A stretch of DNA of 64,000 bases, taken from contig NW_004454179.1 in assembly GCF_000283155.1 (NCBI RefSeq), positions 728,882-792,881 of the forward strand, given 5' to 3'. The position numbers were made by a program, and so were the translations under genes. Shown here one piece after another: positions 42,290 to 52,444 of the stretch; positions within the stretch are counted from its first letter, which is position 1, and every line of letters starts with the position of its first letter. The notes below the pieces were generated by a model. The model searched no databases. It saw only the letters and a list, made by a program, of their open reading frames with translations, and was not told the DNA's origin. The DNA comes from Ceratotherium simum simum (lineage: Eukaryota > Chordata > Mammalia > Perissodactyla > Rhinocerotidae).

Positions 42290-42690
42290 TGCTAGCTGCT
42301 ATAACACATAATTCCCAGAAGCAAAGTAACTTCACACAATAGAATTTATTTCTCCCTCACACATCTGTCCAATGAGGGTATTTTGGGTAGCAAGTGACTT
42401 TCCTTTTTGCAACGTTTCAGGAACTGAAGCTTTTCCCATATTATTCCTTTTTCATCCTCTAGAGGCTTAGATGCTTCTTCGTCTAGCCAGCCTAGAGCAA
42501 GAAAGAATAGAGAAGTCACATTGACGCCTTCACCGCCTTTGCCCAGAAGTGATACACATCACTTCTCCTCTCATTCAATTCATGACTGTTCATCATATGG
42601 CCTATCTAGATACAAGAGGGTCTGAGAATTGTAGTTCCTGGATGGGCAGCTGCTTTGCGTGAAAGGTGAACATGAATTTTGACGGGCCCT
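42290..42690 (+). repeat. Dispersed mammalian repeat, family unnamed
   Basis: 'gctgctataacacataa', 'agaatttatttctccctcac', 'cccagaagtgatacacatcacttctcctc' and 'catatggcc' parallel the repeat at 35996-36420. Both have the order TAACAAA..., TTTATTTCT, GAAGTGAYACACATCACTTC, CATGGCC. Confidence 0.5.
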
Positions 42691-42911
42691 TAACTGTCTC
42701 TACTATGGACTGCAGTACTTTTGAATATTGTACAAACATGTGGGCAATTCAACTAACTTAGTGTTTTTACCAGAGATTACAACTTTAATGATCTGAAGTT
42801 GGGTCCCGGCATCAATATCTTAAAAGCTGCCAGATGATTTGATCATTCAGTTTGAATTGAGAACCGCTGAAACAGTCACTAATACTTAAGGAAGAAAAGG
42901 AATTTCTTATT

Positions 42912-43530
42912 TATTTCTATTTTTCCAGCTTTATTGAGATATGATTGACAAATAAAAATTGTATATATTTAGGTAGTACAATGTGAATTTTTAAAGATGT
43001 ACAACATGATGATTTATTGTATATATATATATAGTGAAATGATTACCACAATAGAGTTAATTAACACATCCATCACCTCACATAGTTACTTTTTTTTGTG
43101 TGGGTGGTGAGAACACTTAAGATCCACCCTTTTAGGAAATTTCAGGTATACAGTACAGTACTATTAACTATAATCACCATGATGTACATTAGATCCCAGA
43201 ACTTACTCATCTTATAACTGAAAGTTTGTTCTCTTTGACCAATCTGTTTCCACTTTCCTTGCTCCCTGCCTCAGCCCCTGGCAACCACCATTCTGCTCTC
43301 TGATTCTGTGAGTTTAACTTTTTTTAGATTCCACATACAAGTGAGATAATATAGTATTTGTCTTTCTGTGTCTAGCTTATTTCACTTAGTATAATGTCCT
43401 CCAGGTTCATGCATGTTGTTGCAAACGGCAGGATGTCCTTCATTTTTTATGGCTTAAAAATATTCCATTGTATATATATGATACTTTTTTTAGCCATTCA
43501 TCTGTCCACTATTTCTTTGTTGCCTATCCT
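42912..43530 (-). mobile_element. L1 LINE 3' region (antisense), about 620 bp
   Basis: 'agctttattgagatatgattgaca', 'aatgattaccacaatagagtta', 'cccctggcaaccaccattctgctctctg', 'tccacatacaagtgagataat' and 'ttatggcttaaaaatattccattgtatatata' is the classic antisense L1MA/MB-type 3'-UTR and ORF2 end. Contains a short (TA)n run. Confidence 0.9.
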
Positions 43531-43788
43531 GAGCTACATTTCTCTAGGAAATTTTTTTTCATAGAAATTAAGCATCTTGCCTTATAGAAGATTAGGTTCT
43601 TCAGGAAGAAGAACCTTAGATGGAGCTTAGCATGCAGGATGTTTATTCAGGAGGAACAGGAGGAAGCAGGATAAGGCAGAGGAAGAGATCAAGTTGCAAT
43701 GTAGGCCCCCATAGTATGCTTAGAGCTAGAAGGGCTCATCAGAGTTTTCCCGTGTTGGGAAGATATGGCTGGGCCTTTACAACCCTGT

Positions 43789-44147
43789 GTGATGAGAAAA
43801 CAGCCATTTTGAGTTGCTGCCTAGGCAACTCAAACTCACGTGCAAAGACAACTCTGCTCATGTGCAAAGCCTGGACATTTAGATAAGAACCCCAAGTTAG
43901 GGTTCCTGCTACAAATTCCTGCCTTGCTTTTCCTGGGGCACCTTTTAAACTGACTACTCAGAATCGAGCCCTTGAAAAATTAGTGACCACCACCCCAACC
44001 ACTCTGTAAGTAATAGATGCTTGCTACTCTGCTCTCCCTGCTGCTCGCACCCCCGGCTCATGTGTGCTCCCATTTGGGTATCCATAAGTAATAAACCTTG
44101 TGACTTTACTTCCTTTGTGTAAGTATATTGAAATTGCTCTTTCAATC
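43789..44147 (+). mobile_element. Candidate ERV solo LTR, lineage-specific
   Basis: Begins TGTGTGATGAG, carries 'aaacagccattttgagttgc' and 'ctgctcatgtgcaaagcc', a polyadenylation signal AATAAA at 44090-44095 about 50 bp before the end, and finishes ...TTTCAATCA. TG...CA ends plus a promoter-proximal and poly(A) arrangement are LTR-like, probably class I. ACAACC lies near both ends but not exactly adjacent. No internal region or second LTR found. Confidence 0.5.
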
Positions 44148-44489
44148 AAACAACCTAGGGGGTGGGGGAGAAGGATGTGTGCCACATACCGACCCATGTC
44201 GGTGGCTTTGCACTGCTTCATTCGGTAGGTCATAGCCTGAGTATTCTTAACACAAGCTCCCGGCTTTCCAACACTCCCTGCCTCCATCAGTCGTTGGAGT
44301 AGATTCACCCAAAAAGGATGCAACCTTGGGTGAGACAGCTCACTTTAGCGAGAACAGTCCCTGAAAATCTGATATTGAAGGCTGTCTGCCCACAGCGCAC
44401 TCAGCAACCGGGTGTAAGTCCTCCCTTTAAGGAGGATCTGGATCTGAGTGGCACATTTCCATGTCCATCACAAGCTTCAAGTCAGTCAC

Positions 44490-44695
44490 TAGTGGGTAAG
44501 AGAACGGGCTCCAGAACCAGAGCCCCTGTGTTCAGAGCCACAGTATTTACTAGAGGTATGAGTTTGAAGAAATTATTTAACCCCCCTGAATCTCAGTCTC
44601 CCCGTCTATAAAATGAAATATTACCTTTTGTTCCCCTATCATTATGACTACTAAAGGCAATACATATAAAGTGTATAGACTAAAAAAATGGCTGT
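44490..44695 (+). repeat. MIR SINE (sense)
   Basis: 'gtgggtaagagaacgggctccagaaccagagcccctgtg', 'gaagaaattatttaaccccc', 'aatctcagtctccccgtctataaaatg' and 'ggcaatacatataaagtg' follow MIR throughout. Confidence 0.9.
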
Positions 44696-45499
44696 TTACA
44701 ATGATTAGTGCTATTTTTTGTTCTTAATTATTTGTATCCTCATGGCTATAGCACACCAAGGAAGAGCATGTGAGCAGCCTCTGGAACATGCACACGTGCT
44801 AATCAGGATCAAATTCCTTCTGCGTCTTGCTTGGGGACCTTGCAGTCAGTCCTTCACTCAATATTCCTATCTACCTTTTCTGTCCCATGAGTCCTGATTG
44901 TCTGTATGAGTTTTGTGGCTTCAGGCCCTGCAAATTTGCAAGCTGCTTCGGGCAGAACTTCTTTTTCACAGCAGTTCTCCTTATTCAGAAAGGAGACAGA
45001 TTTTTTTTTTCTCTCTTGAACATTTAAAACATATTAGATAGGTTTGAATAGTTTTTCAGCACAGCTAATAGTAATTTGCTAACATATGCTTAAAGTGCCA
45101 AATATTTCCCCTCACTGGGCTATTGTCCTGAAATCTTCACTATGTGAGAGACTACTGGGTCAGATGAAAAACTTAGGGGCATGGTGTCCAGGAAATCCTG
45201 GGTGAATGTCCATGTGAAACTTTAAGACAGGTCTCTAATTCCCTCCTTTTGAAGCCTCAGTGTGGATCAGTTTGTTGATTGATTGGCTGACATCTGAGTC
45301 CGGAAGGGGCTAAGATATAAAGCAGGAGGTTTGCAATAGTTGGTGATAACACGATAATTTAAAGTGCTGGATGGGTGTGGGGCTGCCTGCGGTTCTGAGA
45401 GTAGGCTCATGGACTCCAGGGAAGAAGGTTGAGAAGCCAGAGGACCAAATTTAAGGGGAAACACCAAAGGCATGCCTTATCTAAATTCTTGATCCAGTT
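44696..45499. other. Non-coding interval, no repeat recognised
   Basis: About 800 bp, unique-looking, no gene. Confidence 0.5.
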
Positions 45500-45724
45500 T
45501 TGTTAATGTTTGAAAAAAGTTTGAAGAAATTTGACAAAAAAAGAAAACAATTCAAACAGTACAAAAGAATATACAGTGAAAGTATGTTCTCTTCCCATCT
45601 CTTCCACCATTTCTCTATTCTCTTCCCCAGAGGTAAACACTCATACCAGCTTCTTGATTATTTGTACAGAGCTCTTCTGTGCAAATAAGCAGAAACGTGT
45701 ACATGAATATATGGCTCCTGCTTA

Positions 45725-45877
45725 GAGCTTTACTAATGTTAACTAAATTAATCCTTGCAGATGGCAATGAGGTAGATTCTATTATCATCATCCCCATTTT
45801 ACAGATGAATATGAAGGCATAGAGAGATTTAGAAAGTTTCCCAATGATACACAGCTAATAAAGGATGGAGGCAGGGC
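45725..45877 (-). repeat. MIR SINE (antisense)
   Basis: 'aattaatccttgcagatggcaatgaggtagattctattatcatcatccccattttacagatgaat', 'ggcatagagagatttag' and 'cccaatgatacacagctaataaaggatggaggcaggg' are antisense MIR. It lies within an old LINE-like repeat (about 45500-46060) resembling the one at 37735-38237. Confidence 0.85.
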
Positions 45878-45889
45878 TATATATATATA

Positions 45890-45920
<31 letters not shown>
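45878..45920. repeat. (TA)n(TG)n compound microsatellite
   Basis: A (TA)6 run at 45878-45890 continues directly into about 29 bp of alternating GT (45892-45920). Alternating purine-pyrimidine over more than 40 bp is the classical Z-DNA-capable composition. Confidence 0.95.
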
Positions 45921-46064
45921 CATGTATACATTATATATATTTTATTAGTGATTGTCATCTATCCTATAATGTATTTTATTAGTGATCTATCATTTTAAGG
46001 GTATTTAGATTGTTTGTAGTCTTTTCATATTTCAAATACTGTTACAATGCATTTTCTTGAACAC

Positions 46065-47704
46065 AAGGTCACTTGTGCAGGTTGTGCCCTGCACAATGCA
46101 AGAAGGTGCCACTCACATACACTATATTGTGATATAATGCACAGAGATTATAATGGCATCCTTGGAGCTGTTCAACATGTTAGCAGTGTTTATTCATATT
46201 GATCTAATTTTAAATCGAATGTCTTATCTTCTGATCAGTTAGCATTTCCATTGGGTTATTTGTAGCGTAGAATGAAAGAAGGTGCCTTATACATAACAGA
46301 GTTAGAATGTTCAAACTTAAGGCTTGAAAAATTGCATGGGCAAGAGCCATCTCCCCTCCAACCTGCCTTGCTTTTTAAGATAAGTAAGATAACGACACAA
46401 CTGGATATTTTTCTTCCCTGTTTCTTCCACCTCAACTAATTTTTCAAAAAGGCATGACTGTATTGTTTAAACAATGGGTGCATACATCCCTTAAAGATAA
46501 GGAAGACTGTGAGCTGGATCTAAAAAGATTAATTGGTATAGTTGAAAAGACTGTTTCTGACTCCCAGACATTCACAAAAGGTCATATTGCCTGTATCTGT
46601 GTGCAGTGCACTGGTGGTGTTCTGGAGCCAGGGGGAATGGGAGTTCTATCGTTTCGTGTTCTGGAAAAGGCTCTCAGGCACACGTGATGATCTGCAGCCA
46701 ATGAAACCTGGATGCCACTGGGCAGCTTTCTCCAGAATGGTATAGTTTGCCTCCCAACAAAATAGATATCATATTTTTGCCCAGAATACTCCTAAAATAT
46801 AAATCATCTAGGTGGCTGAAACTTATCCTTTGATGGCATGATAGATCACTGGGCATTAGATCCTTGAAGAGATGCTATTTTTCAGAAGTTGCCTTTAAAA
46901 CATCACTCACCCTGTCACAACAGATCCAAGTTATAGCCCTGCAGCTAGTATTCTAAATTGTTGAAGTCAACACTAAGTAGAATGTCCACCATAAATGACT
47001 GAAAAAGACTTTCTTTTTTTAAGTAGGGTTGAAATTTATTTTATTTATTTTGATGAATTGCATCCAACTAATTTGAATTTATTTCATAAGTGTTTAGAAC
47101 CAGTATTTGTCTGCCATGTGTCCAAGAGTTTTTCTTTCTATTCTTTAAGAAATGATTCATTTTATTGTAGCCACACAGGTCCAGAACACATTTGTCCATT
47201 CACATTTGTATGTGCAAGTGTCTGCGTTGTTTCCTTATGGAACATTTTGTTCCATAGAACAATCATAGAAAAGAGATGGCCGTTATTTCTGAGCATATCT
47301 TCATTCCTGCTTCTCAGTATAATCAATTGATTTCTATGTTTGTCAATTTGATTTTGTCAGCCACTATAACGGTCAGTTACTAAACAAGAATTGATCACCT
47401 AGTGGCCTGATGCTGCTACCTTAGCAACGCTGCACACGGTCTGATTATTTTAATCATGTAAATGACTAGATCAGATTAGCCATTTGCCATTTGATCAGTA
47501 ACGTAGTGACCAACGAAAGATTGACTAATCTTATGGTGCACTTAGGCAAAGTCTTAGGGGGAAAATGGTTGTTTAATTAATATACAAATATATTTTTCTG
47601 AGCAAAACAAAACATTTGCAGATATAGTAGCTAACATTGCAGCTATTTTATTTTTCTCATAAAGTGAGAAAAATGCTAACCCTTAAGTCACTGAAAGGAG
47701 TCCA
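46065..47704. other. Non-coding interval, repeat-poor
   Basis: About 1.6 kb with no recognised repeat. ORFs at 46454-46745 (77 and 67 codons, overlapping) and 46995-47330 (111 codons, hydrophobic) lack any known motif. It contains the palindromic steroid-receptor-type site at 47236-47256. Confidence 0.45.
47236..47256. promoter_or_regulatory. Perfect palindromic steroid-receptor-type element
   Basis: A 21-bp perfect palindrome (9-bp arms, TTT spacer) with core GGAACA-TTT-TGTTCC at 47239-47253. This fits the glucocorticoid/androgen/progesterone receptor consensus RGRACANNNTGTYCY on both half-sites. It lies in repeat-poor sequence. Binding in cells is not shown by sequence alone. Confidence 0.5.
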
Positions 47705-47900
47705 CACCATAGATAATTTATTCATTCAACAAACATTGTTAAGAACCAAGTAAGATTTTATGTGTTGGATGTTGGGGATATAGTGATGAATCATTCATAG
47801 TTCCTGCCTGCAAGTAAATCATAGGCTCCTAACAGACATGTATTGGTAAGGAAATAATTTCAATACGGCATAGTAAGTGCAAACAAGGTATGATGAGTGG
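47705..47900 (-). mobile_element. L2 LINE 3' end (antisense)
   Basis: 'ttattcattcaacaaacattgttaagaacc', 'gatgttggggatatagtgatgaat' and 'gttcctgcctgcaagtaaatcatagg' are in antisense L2 order. It may extend to about 48050. Confidence 0.75.
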
Positions 47901-48154
47901 GGAAAAAAAAAGGAAGTTACTCTTTCTACCTGGAGAAGTCATGGGATATACGTACAGAAGAGATGAAGCTTTAGTAGGTTCTTGAAAGATCAATATACAT
48001 TCTCGAGGTTCACCAAAAAGAGCATGATAGTCAGGGGAGAGCTTAGAAAGCAGAAAATAGCACAACATCTGTGTTTTTTCATATCTCTTGATTGAAAGTG
48101 ACAAAAATCAGAAAAACTAATTTGACAAGAAAAGAAGATGTCTACTGGAAATTG

Positions 48155-48690
48155 TGGTTGGTAGGCAGAATAATGACTGCTCAAAGATGTTTATGTCCCA
48201 ATTTCCAAAACCTGTGAATATATTGTGTTCTGTGGCAAAGGGGAATTAAGGCTGCAGATGGGATTAATAAAATAAAAAATTAGCAAATAAAAATTTGCTA
48301 ATAAAATAAACTTAACTAAGGTAAGGAAATTTTCCTGGATCATCTAGGTAGGCCCGACGTAATCACAAGGGTCTTTACATGGAGAAGAGAGAGGCAGAAA
48401 CATAAGAACCAGATCAGAGTTAGAAAGATTAACCAGCCATTGTTGGCTTTGGAGGTGGAAGCAGACCATGAGGAAAGGAAGATGGACAGTCTCCAGAAGC
48501 TGGAAAAGACAAGAAAACAAATTCTCCTCTAGAGACTCCAAAAAGGAATGCAACCCTGCTGACATCTTGGTTTTAGCCCAATAACACTCGTTTTGGAGTT
48601 CTGACCTCCAGAAATGTGAGATAATAAATATGTGTTTTAAGCCACTGAGTTTGTTGTAATTTGTTACAGTCACAATAGGAAACTAATGAA
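48155..48690 (+). mobile_element. MaLR solo LTR, MLT1 type (sense)
   Basis: Starts 'tggtaggcagaataatgactgctcaaagatgtttatgtccca', then 'aacctgtgaatatattg', 'taatcacaagggtc', 'ctccagaagctggaaaa', 'ttctgacctccagaaatgtgag' and 'ttaagccactgagtttgttgtaatttgttacag'. Near full length. A palindromic AT-rich insertion lies at 48265-48310. Confidence 0.9.
48265..48310. repeat. Palindromic AT-rich insertion inside the LTR
   Basis: ATTAGCAAAT (48279-48288) and ATTTGCTAAT (48293-48302) are perfect reverse complements around AAAA. The 12-mer TAATAAAATAAA flanks the unit at 48265-48276 and 48299-48310. None of this is in the MLT1 consensus at this point (GGATTAAGTTAAGG). Confidence 0.8.
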
Positions 48691-48699
48691 GAAATTTAC

Positions 48700-49997
48700 T
48701 TGAAATTTAATTTATTTGAAATTTAATTGAAGGAAGAGCTGGTAAATCAAGTCTCAATCAGGGAAGGTATAACTGGAACCAGATTCTCCATCATCTATGT
48801 CGCTCTCTCTCTCTCTCTTGATCTATTGGCTTCATTCTCTAAGAGCAACTTTCCCTATGGAGCAGGGATCTGGTCACTAGCTGCTCTGTGCTCATATAAT
48901 TATGGTATATCAAATGGAGAGAAAAATATTTCTCCCTCATGGTTCCAGTTTGAAAAAATTCTGAAAAATGCCATGGAAAAATTCTGATTGTCCTATTTTG
49001 AGTCAAATGTCCAACTTTTGAACTAAGCTCTTGGGTGAACGATATTAATTAGCCCAGCCTGGGTCATGTGCCCATCAATCTGGCAAATGAGGAGAGATTT
49101 GTAACCAAAAGAAAGGGGACAAGAATGTAGGGTAAATTGGAATAGTAGCTGTCTCCTACAGCACATTGAATGAGCTACAAGAGGTTTACTATAGGGAGCT
49201 TAAAGTTAGTGATGAGTTCAACCCAAATTCGTATGAATAGTTAAATCACATAATTAAGCTCTAACTCCATGGATTTTAAATTATTCCCAGAACTCTATCT
49301 TTCTCAAATATATGTTTATAAGCTTTGTGTCAAAAGGTGGAGGTCATAACAGATGAACAGAATTTACATTGGTCCACCATCTTGTTTTCAGTACAAGAAA
49401 TTCAGGAATTGTTCAGCTGTGAGGAAGGTCAGTTTAGGAGAGACCAAGATCTGGAAACTAGATTCCTACCAAGAAGTGCTAGTGCTTGGATCAGACCCAG
49501 TCGTAGGCAACCGAAGAGTCCACTTAGGAATCTTCAGCCTGTTGGAAAGTGCCTTGGATTTTGGTCAGAAGATCTGGATACAAGCCTAAGCTACACTCTT
49601 TCTTAATTATATTACCTTAGGCTGGTTCACTTAGCACTGTAAGTCTCATTTTCATTATCTGCAATCTATATATTGATCAGAAAATCTGCTCCCCATAAAA
49701 GCTGTCATTTATTAAGACCTTATATGTACCAGACATTTTACAAGCTTCCAGGAAATTTCAGCCATGAAGGAGAAGTCTCTGGCCTTGGAACAAAGTAAAG
49801 ATGTAAACTAAGGGAATAGTTTGTATTACTAGTGTAGTAATATAGATATAAAATCAAAACAGGACCTGCAGTGAGGTTAACTCAATGCAGAGGCATTTAA
49901 ATTAGGGTTCATGATGTAGATGTGATGGGTTGCTGAGCCTGGGGGAGCTGGGAGGGGGGTTATACTGTCTGCAGGTAGAGGCAGTCAGTTATAGGGG
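48700..49997. other. Non-coding interval, mostly unique
   Basis: About 1.3 kb. A possible MIR/L2 relic lies near 49695-49755 ('catttattaagaccttatatgtaccagacatttta'), too weak to list separately. The two overlapping ORFs at 49325-49606 are frame shadows of each other. Confidence 0.45.
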
Positions 49998-49999
49998 GA

Positions 50000-50091
50000 G
50001 GCAGAGAGAGTCAGACAGAGAGAGTGAGAGAGACAGTGATAGAGACAGGGGGAGAGAGAGAGAGAGAGAGAGGAGTAGGGAGACAGAGAGG
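50000..50091. repeat. (GA)n purine-rich low-complexity tract
   Basis: About 90 bp dominated by GA and GACA units, including a pure GA run near 50053-50071. The frames reading through it are low-complexity translations. Confidence 0.95.
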
Positions 50092-50385
50092 TCATTATAC
50101 ATCCAGTTCTGCCTCTACTATTTCCTATCCCAGGTTTTCCAAGTAGGCAAACTACTCTTAAACCTGGCATTCATTAGGTAAGTCCTTAAAGAAAATGATT
50201 CAAATGAATCTACGAAAGGAACCTCCAATCAAGACTATCTTTAACGTAGCCCATAATGACAACTGTCCCCCAAATCTTAGATCATTGCTGATTCTGATCC
50301 TTGAGGCCAGCTAGACCGACACTCTCTTAGTAGAGTGTCTCGTCCAATAAAGCACCATATTACTGTCAGGAGTTATTCTAACCCA

Positions 50386-50830
50386 TCAATACTAGTTTCC
50401 TAGAGCTACTGTACCAAAGTACCACAAATTGGGTGGCTTAAAACAACAGAAATTTATTGTCTTACGGATCTGGAGCCTAGAAGTCCCAAATCAAGGTGTT
50501 AGCAGGGCCATGCTCCCTCAGAAACCTGTAAGAGAATCCTTCCTTGTCTCTTCCTGGTTTTGCTGGCAATCTTTGGCATTCCTTGGCTTGCAGCTGCATA
50601 ACACCAATATCTGCCTTCATCATTACAAGGTGTTCTTCCCGTGTATCTTTGTCTTCATAAGGCAGTCTTCTTACAAGGCCATTAGTCTTACTGGATTAAG
50701 GGCCCACCCTACTCCAGTATGACCTCATTTTAACTTAACTAATTACATTTGCAAAGACCCTATTTCCAAATAAGGTCAAAGTCTGAGATTCAACATATCT
50801 TTTTGGGGTGATATGATTCTACCAACAACA
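50386..50830 (-). mobile_element. MaLR solo LTR, MLT1 type (antisense), near full length
   Basis: Reads 'actagtttcctagagctactgtacc', 'aagtaccacaaattgggtggcttaaaacaaca', 'tagaagtcccaaatcaaggtgtt', 'gggcccaccctactccagtatgacctc' and 'ccctatttccaaataaggtc', the reverse complement of MLT1A/B-type LTRs. Confidence 0.9.
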
Positions 50831-50956
50831 CCATACTCTTATTTTTGACCAACTCTTGTTCAGATTCTATATCTACCTAACTGTTGGTTCCTGACTCCTG
50901 ATTTTCTATATGACCTATATATGACCCAGCTCTGATACTTTGGGTTGTGTTGGCAT

Positions 50957-51535
50957 ATTGTTGATACAAATGTGAGAAAGAAAAAACCAGCCCCTGACAT
51001 CCAGGAGCTGGCTGGGTATTATCATCTAGGCCTTGATGTTCTCTTGTTGAACATAAACAGTTGCACAGAACATCAACATCAAAGTTATTGTGAACATGAG
51101 GAATCAAGACAAAAACAAGACCACTCTATAATCACATCTGAACACAGAGCGAAATACAAACATTGTTATAATGACAAAAATGACCCAACATCCTTCTATG
51201 TTGGCTAATACAAGTGACTACTGCTTCTTTACCAATTACAGTTTTGCCTTGGTCTAGTCCTCTCTCCTTCTAGAGAAGATTAACCAAAATAAATAATTAA
51301 AATTATCCCTATTTCCCAGGAGCATCTAATCCAGAAAAAAAGCCCCATTTCCTTAAATCTTCCCCAAATCTGATAACACAACCCCAAATCATATAGTGAA
51401 TCCTTTCTAACACTCTCTTCCTGAGTCTCCCTCTGGTTCAATGACGTACATTCTCCCTCACTGCAACAAGCAATAAACTTGATTTGTTCAACTGTGAATG
51501 TGTTCCTGATAGTATTTTCCTGGACGGCATTGACA
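50957..51535 (+). mobile_element. Candidate ERVL-type solo LTR
   Basis: Ends 'caagcaataaacttgatttgttcaactgtgaatgtgttcctgatag...ggcattgaca', a U5-like end with AATAAA at 51472-51477. GGCAT flanks it at 50952-50956 and 51536-51540, a possible 5-bp target duplication, though the 5' TG would lie two bases inside. I recall similar ends in ERVL-class LTRs, but the family is uncertain. Confidence 0.5.
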
Positions 51536-51796
51536 GGCATTTTAATAATGTATATTAGTTGAAATGCGATAATTGAATTAGGAAGCATGTTTTGCATGTG
51601 GGATGTATGACTCTATCAAATGATTACTGTGGGGATTATTATACCTCAGGCAGAAAAATACAGGTATAAAAAATGGTTGTACTTAGAAAATAATTGATAT
51701 ACAAATCTGGTGTTCAAATACAGTGATATCTCTTTTATTTTGTAAATCAAATTAAACTCAACCTTTGGTACAACAGTTGGCATCAGGTCTAGTGTC

Positions 51797-52440
51797 TTTT
51801 TTTTTTTTTTTTTTTGAGTGTCGTCTTCCTTTGAATGGTCAAAAAAATTAGAAAATTTATTAAATCCATGAGGAGTGAGATCTGCTTAACTTCCACACCC
51901 AATTGTGCAATGTAAGGGGGAAGGTCTGAGATCTCATCAGCTGGCCCTGCCATTACTTCTGGCTGCCGCATGGAGTTGTGGTTGGAAATTCATCCTATCC
52001 TGTCAGGTCAGGTGGTCAGCTGTCCTTGATGACTCAGATCCCTCAGTGCCTCGCACCACCAAGAGCATCTCTTGTTTTGGTTCTCCAGATCACAGCTGTT
52101 AGTTCTTGACTCATTCAGTCCCAGCAACAGCCATTCTACTGAGGCGCTGGCCCCTCCAGGAGTGCTGTGAGAAGTGGATCAAGAGCCTGCTGCTTTTGGA
52201 CTGAAACCACTCTTCCTTTTTTTGAGGGGGGAACTGCTTATCCAGGATGGGCAGCTCGTCTTATTCAGGCCCTCAGACACAAAGTTCTCTTTACCTTCAT
52301 TGGCCCTACAACAGGCCTTTTAACCTCCAGAGTTCTTAAATTCCCACTCCCTTCTGGAAGGGAAGGAAACTCTGTCTCAATGAGAGGAATTGTTCCCAAG
52401 GATGACATGGGGGCTTTCTAAGTTCTCTCTCAATAGACCA
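51797..52440 (-). pseudogene. Possible processed retrocopy (unidentified source)
   Basis: A 19-bp poly-T (51797-51815) is a poly-A tail on the minus strand. The hexamer AATAAA on that strand (51856-51861) lies about 40 nt upstream of it, slightly farther than usual. The 600 bp beyond are unlike neighbouring repeats, moderately GC-rich, and without a long frame; the 60-codon minus-strand ORF runs into the poly-A (…TTLKKKKKKRH). I could not identify a parent gene or a target duplication. It could instead be an unrecognised retroposon. Confidence 0.3.
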
Positions 52441-52444
52441 GAGA

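Noticed and set aside
46454..46745. Overlapping 77- and 67-codon ORFs
   Set aside because: Two frames of the same DNA are open, no splice sites or known motif; consistent with chance.
49985..50181. Arg/Glu/Ser-rich ORF on the plus strand and Ser/Leu-rich ORF on the minus strand
   Set aside because: Both are readings of the (GA)n tract.
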